37,626 bases of DNA, from assembly GCA_964639175.1 (NCBI GenBank), contig CAZXCE010000011.1, forward strand, positions 1 to 37,626. Reading direction: 5' to 3'. Shown here in pieces: positions 22,468-31,312 of the stretch. The stretch is from JACQXX01 sp964639175. GTDB lineage: Bacteria > Acidobacteriota > Blastocatellia > Chloracidobacteriales > Chloracidobacteriaceae. A program made the translations under genes and the position numbers. The stretch's first letter is position 1; each line of letters begins with the position of its first letter. Below the pieces are notes generated by a model, which had not been told where the DNA came from, ran no database searches, and saw nothing but the letters and a program-made list of their open reading frames with translations.

Positions 22468-24204
22468 ATGACCGAATTTCATTCATTGTTTTTTACTGAC
22501 CAGCCGGGAACTTCGGCACCCGCCGATCCATTTGTTGGCCGCACAATAGATAAATATTTTATTGAACAGCGCATTGGCCGGGGTGGTATGGGGGCGGTTT
22601 ATCGTGCTCACCACACCATGTTTGACAAATGTGTGGCTATTAAGCTCCTGTCTTCAAACCTGGTTGATGATCCAAAAACATTTGAGCGATTTCGTCGTGA
22701 GGCAACTGCCGCCGCCCGGCTCAAACACGTCAATGTGGTCGGTGTGACAGACTTTGCGAAGACCGATGAAGGCATTCCCTATCTGGTCATGGAGTATGTT
22801 GACGGGTACTCACTGCGCTATATCCTTGATCATAAACCAGTGCTCTCACCCGAGCAGGTGGTCGCTTTGATGAAACAAATTGGGGCCGCCGTGCATGCTG
22901 CGCATCGAAAGGGAATTGTCCATCGAGATCTGAAGCCTGACAACATTATGATTGAGATCTCTGAAGGTGAAGAGATTATTAAAGTTCTTGATTTTGGAAT
23001 TGCCAAACTCAGGGATCTCACCACTGGAAAAAGCTATCAATCTGAAGCTGAAAGTCTGATTGGAACTCCGCAGTATATGTCTCCAGAGCAGTGTGACGGC
23101 ACCAACCTTGACATGCGCTCTGATATCTACAGTTTAGGCGTTATGGCATATGAGATGTTGACCGGGCAGGTCCCTTTCACCGGAAAACCAGCCACCATTA
23201 TGGTTCAGCATCTTTCCAAAGTCCCACTGCATATTTGTTCGATTGCCACTGATCTTGCTGCTGCGATTGGCGATTGCATTATGCGGGCACTGGCAAAAGA
23301 TCCCGGAGATCGGTTTGAATCAGCCCTTGATTTTGCCCTGGCTCTTGAAAAAGCGCTCCCTCAGCCAGTTGACACCCGCCTGTATGTATTGCGAGAAATC
23401 ATTGGCCAGCCATCACCTGAAGTTCCGGTTGGCGAAACATCACGAGGTGTGACTCAGACTGAAAGTGAGTACCTGCCATTTACTGAGAATCTCCAGGACG
23501 TATTGGAAGAATTTCCACTGACTGATCTGCCCACAGATCAGACGAAGGTCACTTTGTCAGAAGCACCGTTGATGCTTTCTCCTGTACGCGAAGCCCTTTC
23601 CTCCGCAGAGGTGGTTCAACCTGCAGGCGCTGAAGATCAAGAAAATAGCCATCATCTGAGTGAAAAACGCCGGGAGTTGTATGTGGTTACTGCCCCCACA
23701 GAGGGGCTGGCTGGTCGTCGCTTTATGTTTCAACCTCGGGTTGTGGGGTGGGTAAGTGCCGTAAGTTTGCTTTGCCTGCTTGTGGTGGCGGCGATCGGAA
23801 CACTGATTCACCAATATTTGACCTATCATTCGCTACGTCAAAAGCTGGTCTCAGCCGTAGGTGCACGTCATCCCAACTTAAAAGAGCTTCATCAGCAAAT
23901 TGAACAAATGGCTGTTCATCAGGGGATTGCGTTGCCATCCCAGGCCGTGAAAATCATTGTTGATCCTCCCAATCATCAACTTACCGTGGTTTTAAAATAC
24001 ACCAGTTCCTATTGTGCCATCCCGCTTCACTATGAAATTGAACAGACTGTCCAGGACTATCCCTTAACCCTGGAAGAACTGGCTCAGGTGCCGGTGGGTG
24101 ACCTTCAATTGGTGAATATTTCAGCGATTGAGCTTGAGAACTATCGATTTGAGAAAGGTATTTCCACTCACCCTCAACAAAAACCTGAAGATGACCAGAA
24201 GTGA
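22468..24204 (+). CDS. Transmembrane Hanks-type serine/threonine protein kinase
   Basis: A 578-residue eukaryotic-like kinase. The cytoplasmic catalytic domain covers about 30-295: glycine-rich loop IGRGGMGAVYRA (36-47), VAIK lysine K59, catalytic HRDLKPDN (152-159), DFG at 175-177, activation segment to GTPQYMSPEQ and SDIYSLGVMAYEMLTG. All key residues are present, and the HRD Arg marks it as activation-loop regulated. A low-complexity acidic juxtamembrane stretch (300-420) leads to one membrane helix at about 425-448 and a 130-residue extracytoplasmic domain without PASTA repeats that I do not recognise. The facing genes encode FHA domain proteins, which bind phospho-threonine, so they are likely partners or substrates. 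No ribosome binding site precedes the ATG. A strong terminator follows at 24359-24432. Confidence 0.95.
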   Translation: MTEFHSLFFTDQPGTSAPADPFVGRTIDKYFIEQRIGRGGMGAVYRAHHTMFDKCVAIKLLSSNLVDDPKTFERFRREATAAARLKHVNVVGVTDFAKTDEGIPYLVMEYVDGYSLRYILDHKPVLSPEQVVALMKQIGAAVHAAHRKGIVHRDLKPDNIMIEISEGEEIIKVLDFGIAKLRDLTTGKSYQSEAESLIGTPQYMSPEQCDGTNLDMRSDIYSLGVMAYEMLTGQVPFTGKPATIMVQHLSKVPLHICSIATDLAAAIGDCIMRALAKDPGDRFESALDFALALEKALPQPVDTRLYVLREIIGQPSPEVPVGETSRGVTQTESEYLPFTENLQDVLEEFPLTDLPTDQTKVTLSEAPLMLSPVREALSSAEVVQPAGAEDQENSHHLSEKRRELYVVTAPTEGLAGRRFMFQPRVVGWVSAVSLLCLLVVAAIGTLIHQYLTYHSLRQKLVSAVGARHPNLKELHQQIEQMAVHQGIALPSQAVKIIVDPPNHQLTVVLKYTSSYCAIPLHYEIEQTVQDYPLTLEELAQVPVGDLQLVNISAIELENYRFEKGISTHPQQKPEDDQK

Positions 24205-24358
24205 CAAAAAGAGGCTGATAGAATGTGACGATTTTTGTCAGATTTTGATTGAGAGTAAAGTAGCCTGGCAGGTTATGTTGTTGATTATACGTGGCTTACT
24301 GTTGTTCTGAAAGAGTGGCACGCCAGTTGTATTAGATAAATTCGAGATGTTATTCTAG

Positions 24359-24432
24359 GGTCGCACCTAATCTTATCGACAGCGTCGTGCGGGGTCTGTC
24401 GATAAGTTTACGGTGCGGCCATTATTTTTTAT
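24359..24432 (+). terminator. Long intrinsic terminator of the kinase gene
   Basis: GGTCGCACC (24359-24367) pairs with GGTGCGGCC (24412-24420), and inside it CTTATCGACAG (24372-24382) pairs perfectly with its complement at 24396-24406. ATTATTTTTTAT follows on the plus strand. It ends 60 bases before the convergent TPR gene's stop. The remaining gap from 24205 shows nothing else. Confidence 0.88.
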
Positions 24433-24491
24433 AGCGCATTCCTCCCAAAACACAAAGCCCTTCTTTCTCCTTCAGTTCATTCCCTCAAAAT

Positions 24492-26132
24492 TTAGCGAAT
24501 TTTCCACTCAACTTCGATAACAACCAGGGTGGACTGTGTCGTTTCAAGCGCAATCGTTGACGTAAAATAATTTAACGACGTTCCTGGTGAAACCAGCCGT
24601 ACCTTGGCGGCCCCAGCAACTGGTTTGACTTTTACCTCTGCGGTCTGCAGCGGGAGCGATGCCTGAATCACTGGTTTCTGCGCGGGTTGGGTGCCCGAAA
24701 TGGTATTGAGATCAACAAACGGGCCTTGCCAGAGTAACCGATAGGTACCAGGACCGATCTGAGCCTGCCATCGCGCTTTGCCTTGAGTGGTAAGTTTCCA
24801 ACTACATTCAATTTGAATTTCACCACCACCAGGGAGTTTGGGTTCAACTGCCAGTTCGGTCAGAAACTGATTGGCCAGGGCGGGAACCGTCTGGATTCGG
24901 GCCCGTCCATTGTTGGAAACACTGGTCAACCGAATGGTAAATGCCTGATATGGCAGTGGGGCACTCATCTGGAGTGTCGTGAGCGCCTCGGCTCTGCCTG
25001 AGTCAGACAGAACAAATGCCTGATTTCCTCGGAGTTGAATTCGACTACTGGTTTGGGCTGGAACTTTGAGCTGGATGGTTCCCTGAGTCGGTGGCTTGGG
25101 AGATAACCGAATCTGAAGTTCTGCAAGTCGGTCCACAATCGATTCATCGTCGGTCAATGTTCTTGCCGCATCTCGAAAAAGCTGTTGTGCCTGGCCAAAG
25201 TCGCGTTCCTGATAGGCTGCCTCAGCCCGAAGCTTGATCAGATGAGCCGTTGCCAGGTTTTTTCCGTGAGTTGCTTCTTCGTTCGTTGGATCCAGGGCCA
25301 GTACTTTCGTGAAAGCATTTTCGGCTTCGGTATACTGACGTTGATTGAGCGCGGCGGTGGCTGTACGGAGAAGTTGTTTGGTTGCGATCTGTTTTTGCCC
25401 CTGTTGGGCAACCTGATTGGTTGGGTCAATGGTCAGAATGCGCTGAAAAAGAGCCTGAGCCGCACTTTCATCCCGGCTAACGGCTTCGAGTGCCTGCCCA
25501 AGCAGTGCCTGAATGAAGACATCATCTGATACTGACGCCGGGTCAAGTTGCTGGGCCTGCTCAATATAACCCATCATCTCAGTCCAGTTGGACTGTTTCT
25601 GGGCGGCTTCGATCTGGCGTTGCAGCACATTGAGTGCCTGTTGTTTGGCAAAACTGTCAGTTGGATCAAGCTGCAGAATTTGCTGATAGGCATTGAGCGC
25701 CTGGCTCAACTGGTTTTGTTCGATTGCTCTGCCTCCTTCAGTCAAAAGTGATGCTTTCTGTTGCCCACGACGAAGCTCTTCGGTGAGTTCGGGTGTTGTG
25801 CGTTGGCTGGCTGTTCGTTTCAGTCCTTCATCAAAAAAAATTTTTGCTGATACAAAGTCTTCTTTCTGAAGATATTGCTTTCCCTGGTCAAGATAGTAGC
25901 GAGGCGTGCGCCCTAAGAAAACGATGACACCGGTTGGTGTTCGAAGACTGGGTGCTTTTTTGGGAGGGCGACGTTTGGTTGAGGTGGAAGAGGGGGAAGT
26001 TGATGTATCTCCCAATCCTTTGGGGCGGACGGTTTGAGCCAGAGCTGGACCTGCCATGAAAAGGCACACACAGAAGCCAAGCTGAACAACAATTATCAAC
26101 CAGGAAATCAATCCTTTAGAAGCTTGAGTCAT
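24492..26132 (-). CDS. Secreted tetratricopeptide-repeat protein
   Basis: A 546-residue exported protein. From the ATG at 26130-26132 (AGGTG nine bases upstream) it starts with a Sec signal peptide, MTQASKGLISWLIIVVQLG then a hydrophobic core ending in GPALAQ near 34. A basic, Ser/Pro-rich stretch follows, then several TPR units (about 80-350; repeated patterns such as ALNAYQQILQLDPTDSFAKQ and AENAFTKVLALDPTNEEATH). The C-terminal 200 residues are beta-rich with no family I know. Likely location is the periplasm or the outer face of the inner membrane. It is the last gene of the FHA/SUMF1 run and begins 58 bases after the preceding stop. An upstream start would add 56 residues that hide the signal peptide. 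Confidence 0.85.
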   Translation of the reverse strand: MTQASKGLISWLIIVVQLGFCVCLFMAGPALAQTVRPKGLGDTSTSPSSTSTKRRPPKKAPSLRTPTGVIVFLGRTPRYYLDQGKQYLQKEDFVSAKIFFDEGLKRTASQRTTPELTEELRRGQQKASLLTEGGRAIEQNQLSQALNAYQQILQLDPTDSFAKQQALNVLQRQIEAAQKQSNWTEMMGYIEQAQQLDPASVSDDVFIQALLGQALEAVSRDESAAQALFQRILTIDPTNQVAQQGQKQIATKQLLRTATAALNQRQYTEAENAFTKVLALDPTNEEATHGKNLATAHLIKLRAEAAYQERDFGQAQQLFRDAARTLTDDESIVDRLAELQIRLSPKPPTQGTIQLKVPAQTSSRIQLRGNQAFVLSDSGRAEALTTLQMSAPLPYQAFTIRLTSVSNNGRARIQTVPALANQFLTELAVEPKLPGGGEIQIECSWKLTTQGKARWQAQIGPGTYRLLWQGPFVDLNTISGTQPAQKPVIQASLPLQTAEVKVKPVAGAAKVRLVSPGTSLNYFTSTIALETTQSTLVVIEVEWKIR

Positions 26133-26190
26133 GGCGCACATCACCTGAATTTGGTGAGAATGAGTGAGATTTGAGGGCAGGATACTCGCG

Positions 26191-28644
26191 TTACAGCGAC
26201 CTGGCACAGCGAAATCCAAGTGCTTTATAGCGCGTGGCGGCAGGGACCCAATTCCGATAGGTTGTGACACAATCAGGCGGTTTATTTTCAAATGATCCAC
26301 CGCGAATCACCATCAGTTTTTCCTGAGTCGGATTAGAGATTTTTTCGGCATTGCCTGGGTAGGGGCGGGCTTCACTGGCTGTCCACTCCCACACATTTCC
26401 AGCCAGATCAACATTGCCAAATGGTCCGGCACCAGTCGGATAAGAATGAACTGGCACCGGTTGTTTCAAGCTGGATTGGGCTGAGTTTAATCGGTCAGCT
26501 TGAAACTGATCTCCCCAGGGATAGCGTCGAATCTGATCGCCGTGGGCGGCAGCCTCCCATTCCTCTTCGGTCGGAAGTCGTTTTCCCGCCCACCGGGCAT
26601 AGGCCTCAGCCTCTTCAAATGATACCCCGGTCACTGGATATTGCTCGGTGCCAGGTGGAAACGTTCCTCCAGTCCATTGTGCCGGGGCCTTGTACCCGGT
26701 TTGCTTGATAAATTCCTGATATTGCTGATTGGTTACTTCTGTTTTATCCAGAAAGAATGCCTGCAATTTGACACTGTGTTGTGGCGTTTCAAACGTGTCA
26801 AGATTTGGATCGTCCCCTTTGTTGCGTCCAATGAGATATTCCCTGGCTGGGATCAAAACCATATCCGGCGGAAGGGCTGGTACGGCTGGTTGACCAGTTG
26901 GAGGCACGGTCGGGGCTGGTACTGGGGTGGCCTGCCGGACTGGTTGTACTGGTGGGGTTTCCGGTTGGCGCTGTGAAAAAACGGCCCACCAGACAATCAA
27001 AATGCCAATGGCCAGAATCCCGATCACGGCCCCCGCCAAAGCCAGAATCTGATTTTGACTGATTCGACCAGGTTTTTGGCGGACAGGTGACTTTTCTGGA
27101 AGATAGGCGCCGCCAGACGGAGGCGTCGTTGATCGCGGTTTTATTGCGGAAACAGAGGAGGATGTGAGTTCAGAGGTCCGACCCGGTGCGTGTGGTTTCG
27201 TGCCAGAGTCTGGTCGCTCACTGTTGAGTGGCGTTGTTCCGCTACTGTGGAGTGCTGATGCGGTGCGTTTCAACCTGGTCTCAGTGGTTTCAGTTGAGAT
27301 CTCAGGTTCAGCCAACCTCCCAGGTTCAGGAGAGGCTGTTTCAGCAATTGGTTTGGTCTCAAAGGAAGCTGGTGATCCAGGGACTTCCTGCAGCGTTGAC
27401 GTCGGAGGTGATTCCAAAAACTTAACCAGGTACTGCGGTGACCCTTTTCGCAAGGCTGGATCCTCAGATGGGATCGGAAGCTGGATGACCTGGTTGTCGG
27501 CTTCATCCGTTGAAGCTTGATTTGATGAGGCCGTGGGCAAGGCGGCTCCTCTGGGGGGTTGTTCATACACAGACGGAGTGGGATCAGCCAGCGGAATTTC
27601 TGATGGCTGTTTTTTATGCTTCCCACTAACTTTTCCTGGTCGGGCCGCATGGACACCTTCACTGGCAGCTCGGGGTTTGGTCACGCTTCGTGGTGTGCGC
27701 TGCTGAACCGTTTGGGGCGCCCGCATTTGGGTCGTATCCACGACTGGATCAAACTGAGCGTGATCAATTTGGGTTTCATTCGAAGGATGAACCGGCGCTG
27801 TGCCAATCGGAAATGCCTTGGGAATTTCTTTATTTTTCCGACTTCCCAGATAGTCGGTTTCCTGGCTGGCAGGTGAAGCCGGGTCAATCGAACTGCTGGT
27901 GAGTTGACTGGTTGCATCTTGAGGCGGAACCACCTGAGATCCTGGCCAGAAGATTTCAGTTGGTGATTGCCCAACCAGCGAAGCGGTGCCTGTTTCTGGT
28001 CCGGTCAGCGCGGTTGTTGAAGGGAGTGGTTGAGTGCCTTCAGTTGTTGGTTTGGGTGAGAGTGGCTGGGCAGATTTACCTGCCAGGGAGGCAGTTCCAG
28101 CTCCTGGTGTCGAAGACGGCGGTACCAGTGGCAACGGCTGGGTTCCGGCGGTCGGGAGTTGCGGTTTGCGAGAGGCAAGCGGGCTGGTTAACGGATCAAT
28201 TGATGGTTTGGAATGTAATCCAACGGTTGACGATGGCGTTTCTTTCGACTGATCCAGATTTCGGGTGGGATACTGTGAGAGTCGAAGTGCTTCGTTGGAC
28301 GCCGGTTTGGATGACGGGTCTACGAAGGGAGCCGTGACGGGCTCTTGCAGGGTGGGAACATCCAGTTCCAATCGAGTGGCACCTGCCTCTGAATCTGGTG
28401 GGCTGGCCACAGGCAAAGCCGCTGTCACCGGGGCCAGCGAATGAGGTGTGGATGTTTCCGGTGAGGTTTCACGCGATGCTGGCTGCAGCCAGGTTGCCTG
28501 AAGGGAAGTTCGCAGTGGTATTGGCGATGACAGACCGCCGCTCAATGAACTGAGCCCGGAAGGTGACTCTGTAAGAGTTCTCCCACACCCACTACAAAAA
28601 CGTGCTTTGTCGCGATTTTGAGTACTGCAATAAGGACAAAACAT
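26191..28644 (-). CDS. Zinc-ribbon, single-pass membrane protein with extracytoplasmic SUMF1/FGE-type domain
   Basis: An 817-residue protein with three parts. A cytoplasmic N-terminal zinc ribbon has C3, C6, C17 and C20. A very long low-complexity region rich in Pro, Ser and Thr (about 25-525) follows. A membrane helix at about 533-557 leads to an extracytoplasmic SUMF1/formylglycine-generating-enzyme-like domain at about 594-817 (DKTEVTNQQYQEFI, KRLPTEEEWEAAAHG, GNVWEWTASE, RGGSFENKPPDC, GFRCARSL). In true FGE a pair of cysteines binds copper; the first is absent here, with only the Cys in PPDC near that site, so sulfatase activation is unlikely. Such domains also serve as binding modules. 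Ser/Thr density makes the middle a plausible kinase target. AGGGG nine bases before the ATG supports the start. Confidence 0.88.
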   Translation of the reverse strand: MFCPYCSTQNRDKARFCSGCGRTLTESPSGLSSLSGGLSSPIPLRTSLQATWLQPASRETSPETSTPHSLAPVTAALPVASPPDSEAGATRLELDVPTLQEPVTAPFVDPSSKPASNEALRLSQYPTRNLDQSKETPSSTVGLHSKPSIDPLTSPLASRKPQLPTAGTQPLPLVPPSSTPGAGTASLAGKSAQPLSPKPTTEGTQPLPSTTALTGPETGTASLVGQSPTEIFWPGSQVVPPQDATSQLTSSSIDPASPASQETDYLGSRKNKEIPKAFPIGTAPVHPSNETQIDHAQFDPVVDTTQMRAPQTVQQRTPRSVTKPRAASEGVHAARPGKVSGKHKKQPSEIPLADPTPSVYEQPPRGAALPTASSNQASTDEADNQVIQLPIPSEDPALRKGSPQYLVKFLESPPTSTLQEVPGSPASFETKPIAETASPEPGRLAEPEISTETTETRLKRTASALHSSGTTPLNSERPDSGTKPHAPGRTSELTSSSVSAIKPRSTTPPSGGAYLPEKSPVRQKPGRISQNQILALAGAVIGILAIGILIVWWAVFSQRQPETPPVQPVRQATPVPAPTVPPTGQPAVPALPPDMVLIPAREYLIGRNKGDDPNLDTFETPQHSVKLQAFFLDKTEVTNQQYQEFIKQTGYKAPAQWTGGTFPPGTEQYPVTGVSFEEAEAYARWAGKRLPTEEEWEAAAHGDQIRRYPWGDQFQADRLNSAQSSLKQPVPVHSYPTGAGPFGNVDLAGNVWEWTASEARPYPGNAEKISNPTQEKLMVIRGGSFENKPPDCVTTYRNWVPAATRYKALGFRCARSL

Positions 28645-28790
28645 AATGGATCCCCTTGGGGTGGGGAATAAGGATGACCCTGGCTAACATCCGGTTACAA
28701 TCAGTTGGTTGCTGATTGGAGCACCTGGTGTTTTATGCTTCACCAATAACGTTTTCAAAAGTCCGGAAACCACGAGCCGCCCCTGGCTTC

Positions 28791-29567
28791 TTAACTTTCG
28801 CCACGCTCCTGGCGTGCTTTTTCTCTGGATTCATCAAGTTCTCGCAATGTATCCAGCACCAGGTTGGTGTTGCTCGATGCCTGAATATTTTGCGGGAACA
28901 GGTACTCGTACTTCTCAACTTCAAATGTTCCTTCTTCAATTGTGGCCAATTGACGAAAGGCATCCAGGCCGTGCCTGCTCTCCACGCCGCTGTCAATCAC
29001 CTTTCCTTCACCACGCTTTTGATCAAGATCACAATCAACAATTTGTCCGTGGTTAAAGTAGAGTCGTCCCACCATGCCCTGTGAGCGAATGATAAGGATA
29101 CAGGTGAGTTTATTATTTTCAATGACTTGAATGAGGTCAAAGAGGCTGACCTGGCTTAAATTGCCAGTCATAAACCGTTCGTTGGACTGATCGAGCACCG
29201 CAAACTTGAACAAATGCTGACCAATAATAAATTTGTCCCCATCGTTGAGGAGCATTTCCTGGTTGGCATCCAATCGGCGTCCATTCAAGAACGTGCCATT
29301 GGTGCTTCCCAGATCTGACAGCATGTATTGTCGGTTCCCATCTGCCGTCAATGTGATTCGGATTCGGGCGTGCTGGCGTGAGGCTTCCCCATCGTGAGCC
29401 AGCGAGATGGTACATTCAGGATCCCGTCCAATTGAGGTGATCAATGAATCGAGTACGGCTGAGGTATAGACCTGCTGGTTTTGGAGCACAATTAAGGTCG
29501 CAAAATTATTCTCGTCCGTGTCTAAAACAATGCGTTCAAGTCGGCGGGTTTTTTCCAGGTTGCTCAT
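28791..29567 (-). CDS. FHA domain protein with C-terminal DUF4388 (PATAN) domain, copy 1
   Basis: A 258-residue cytoplasmic protein. The FHA domain at about 24-125 keeps the phospho-threonine pocket: G47-R48, S63-R64-Q65-H66 and GSTNGT at 87-92. The C-terminal region (about 133-250: TGNLSQVSLFDLIQVIENNKLTCILII, then GRLYFNHGQIVDC) matches DUF4388/PATAN, a signalling domain common in Deltaproteobacteria and Acidobacteria. It would read kinase output as an adaptor. It lies 70 bases after its paralogue and is roughly 60 percent identical to it by eye. The likely phospho-partner is the membrane kinase at 22468-24204. Confidence 0.93.
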   Translation of the reverse strand: MSNLEKTRRLERIVLDTDENNFATLIVLQNQQVYTSAVLDSLITSIGRDPECTISLAHDGEASRQHARIRITLTADGNRQYMLSDLGSTNGTFLNGRRLDANQEMLLNDGDKFIIGQHLFKFAVLDQSNERFMTGNLSQVSLFDLIQVIENNKLTCILIIRSQGMVGRLYFNHGQIVDCDLDQKRGEGKVIDSGVESRHGLDAFRQLATIEEGTFEVEKYEYLFPQNIQASSNTNLVLDTLRELDESREKARQERGES

Positions 29568-29637
29568 AGGACGCCTCGTGCGTGGACTGGTTTCGGCAAA
29601 TCAAAAGATACTTCAGGGTCCAGATCGTGAAAATCTC

Positions 29638-30600
29638 TCAAGAGTTTGTCGGCTCCGAATCAGGTGGTGGGAGCGCTGATGCCCGGATCGTCGGCATCAG
29701 TGAACTGGCCGGTATGACTCGTTGGGTTATTGGTTCTTCCTGAGCCACTTCGAGATCGATTCCAAGGACTGGTACCGATTCCGAGAGGTGTGTTTCCCTC
29801 ATCGCTTCATTTTCTGGCAAGCCCGTACTGGCGGTATCAAACATTTCATTTGGAATTGCTTGTTCATCGGTTTCCTGGTTGAGAAGTTCAGCATGTTCTT
29901 CATCCAGTTCACGGAGCGTGTCAAGCACCAGATTCATATTGCTGGTGGCTTCAAGTGTGACCGGGAATTCCTGGTCGTGTTTTTCAACCTCAAAAAACCC
30001 TTCCTGGATTTCAACCAGTTTTCGGAACGCTTCTAATCCCTGGGTTTCACTGATTTCACAACCGACAATCTGGCCCAGATTAAAATACAGTTTTCCAATC
30101 TCATTTTGACCACGAACAATACAGATACAGGTCAGGCGATTGTTTTCAATGATTTGAATGAGATCAAAAAGACTGACCTGAGTCAGGTTCCCGGTCAGGA
30201 ACTTTTCATTTGATTGATCGAGCAACGCAAATTTGAACAGGTGTTGACCAATGATGAACTTGTCTCCGTCGCGGAGCAAGGTTTCTTGATGGGGTGCGAG
30301 TCGTTTCCCGTTTAAGTGGGTGCCGTTGGTGCTTCCCAGGTCACTGAGCCAGTATTGATGTAATCCATTGATGTTGGTGCTGAGCCGCACCTGGGCATGA
30401 TGACGTGAGGCTTCAGTATCCGCCCCGAGTGTGATGGTGCAGTCTGGATTGCGGCCAATGAGCGTGGTTTCTTCTTCCAGCGTGACGTGCGAAAAGACCT
30501 TTTTTTCCTTAAACATAATTAAGGTGGCAAAATGCCCTTCGCTGTCCAGATCGACAGAAAGTTGGTCGAGTCGCCGGGTCTGTTGCTCAGTTTCGCTCAT
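29638..30600 (-). CDS. FHA domain protein with DUF4388 (PATAN) domain, copy 2
   Basis: A 320-residue paralogue of the next gene downstream, with the same order: FHA at about 24-127 (G49-R50, S65-R66-H67-H68, GSTNGT at 89-94) and DUF4388 at about 135-235. It carries an extra C-terminal tail of about 75 residues, acidic and Pro-rich, missing in copy 1. GAGGAG nine bases before the ATG supports the start. Tandem copies suggest a duplication followed by divergence of the tail and DUF4388 loop (copy 1 has an insertion near DLDQKRGEGKVIDSG). The tail may carry partner or phosphorylation sites. Confidence 0.93.
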   Translation of the reverse strand: MSETEQQTRRLDQLSVDLDSEGHFATLIMFKEKKVFSHVTLEEETTLIGRNPDCTITLGADTEASRHHAQVRLSTNINGLHQYWLSDLGSTNGTHLNGKRLAPHQETLLRDGDKFIIGQHLFKFALLDQSNEKFLTGNLTQVSLFDLIQIIENNRLTCICIVRGQNEIGKLYFNLGQIVGCEISETQGLEAFRKLVEIQEGFFEVEKHDQEFPVTLEATSNMNLVLDTLRELDEEHAELLNQETDEQAIPNEMFDTASTGLPENEAMRETHLSESVPVLGIDLEVAQEEPITQRVIPASSLMPTIRASALPPPDSEPTNS

Positions 30601-30774
30601 AAACGGTACTCCTCAAGTGAAGTGATGTGGGCAGGACAGCGAAAGTGAATCCGTGTTGATCTTCAATGTGATTGGGTTGAGGCTGAGAGTGCAAGTGTGG
30701 TCACCAGATGGGGTTTGTGAAAACTACTAAATTGCACCGCCATTTTTCAATCGAAAGCGTACGTTTCCAGATTC

Positions 30775-31302
30775 TCAACGGGCAAAACGCAGGCCCCGAA
30801 TCTCAATCAGTCCATTTTTGACATAACTATTATCCTTGACACCGTCAATTGACATCCGGACCTTGAGCTTCTGGTTGGGGCCAAGTTTGGGAAGTTCCTT
30901 GCTGGGCAACGGATAGCGATAAATTTCGCGCGAAGGTTTATCTTCCCAATCATAGATAAATCCGCGTAATTCGATGGCTTCAATCGTCCGATCCCCCCGA
31001 TTTTCAATCTGACAGGTGAGTTCATAGACAAACTCGATCATGCTGCTTGATTCCGAGGTTTCCATTTCAGTCACAACGACTTTTTGCCCTTTGACATAGG
31101 CTTCAAACTCAGGATTCCCGGCCCGGAGCAAGTTGGCTGAACGCTGGAGACGGTCTTGTTTGGTTTGGTACTCGCTCCACAAGACCCCAACGCCCGCCAG
31201 AATCAGAATCACCATACCCACCACGATTAGAACTTTTCGAAATTGCGACGGTTCAGCCTTTTTCGGTTCAGCTTCGAGTTCAAGCAGCGACACGCCAATC
31301 AT
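30775..31302 (-). CDS. Membrane-anchored protein with extracytoplasmic beta domain (unknown)
   Basis: A 175-residue protein. A membrane helix at about 23-43 (VLIVVGMVILILAGVGVLW) is followed by a beta-rich extracytoplasmic domain with the pattern VYELTCQIENRGDRTIEAIELRG and PLPSKELPKLGPNQKLKVRM. That pattern suggests an Ig-like fold of the kind seen in DUF2393-type proteins, but I do not claim a family. A GGAGGA directly abuts the ATG at 31302, too close, while it lies nine to ten bases before a GTG at 31291-31293, so the real start may be that GTG. It lies ten bases after the preceding gene and may be co-transcribed with it. The 174-base gap before the FHA gene shows nothing clear. Confidence 0.65.
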   Translation of the reverse strand: MIGVSLLELEAEPKKAEPSQFRKVLIVVGMVILILAGVGVLWSEYQTKQDRLQRSANLLRAGNPEFEAYVKGQKVVVTEMETSESSSMIEFVYELTCQIENRGDRTIEAIELRGFIYDWEDKPSREIYRYPLPSKELPKLGPNQKLKVRMSIDGVKDNSYVKNGLIEIRGLRFAR

Positions 31303-31312
31303 TCCTCCAACG

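Noticed and set aside
26191..26800. True sulfatase-activating FGE
   Set aside because: The first of the two copper-binding cysteines is missing and no sulfatase is nearby.
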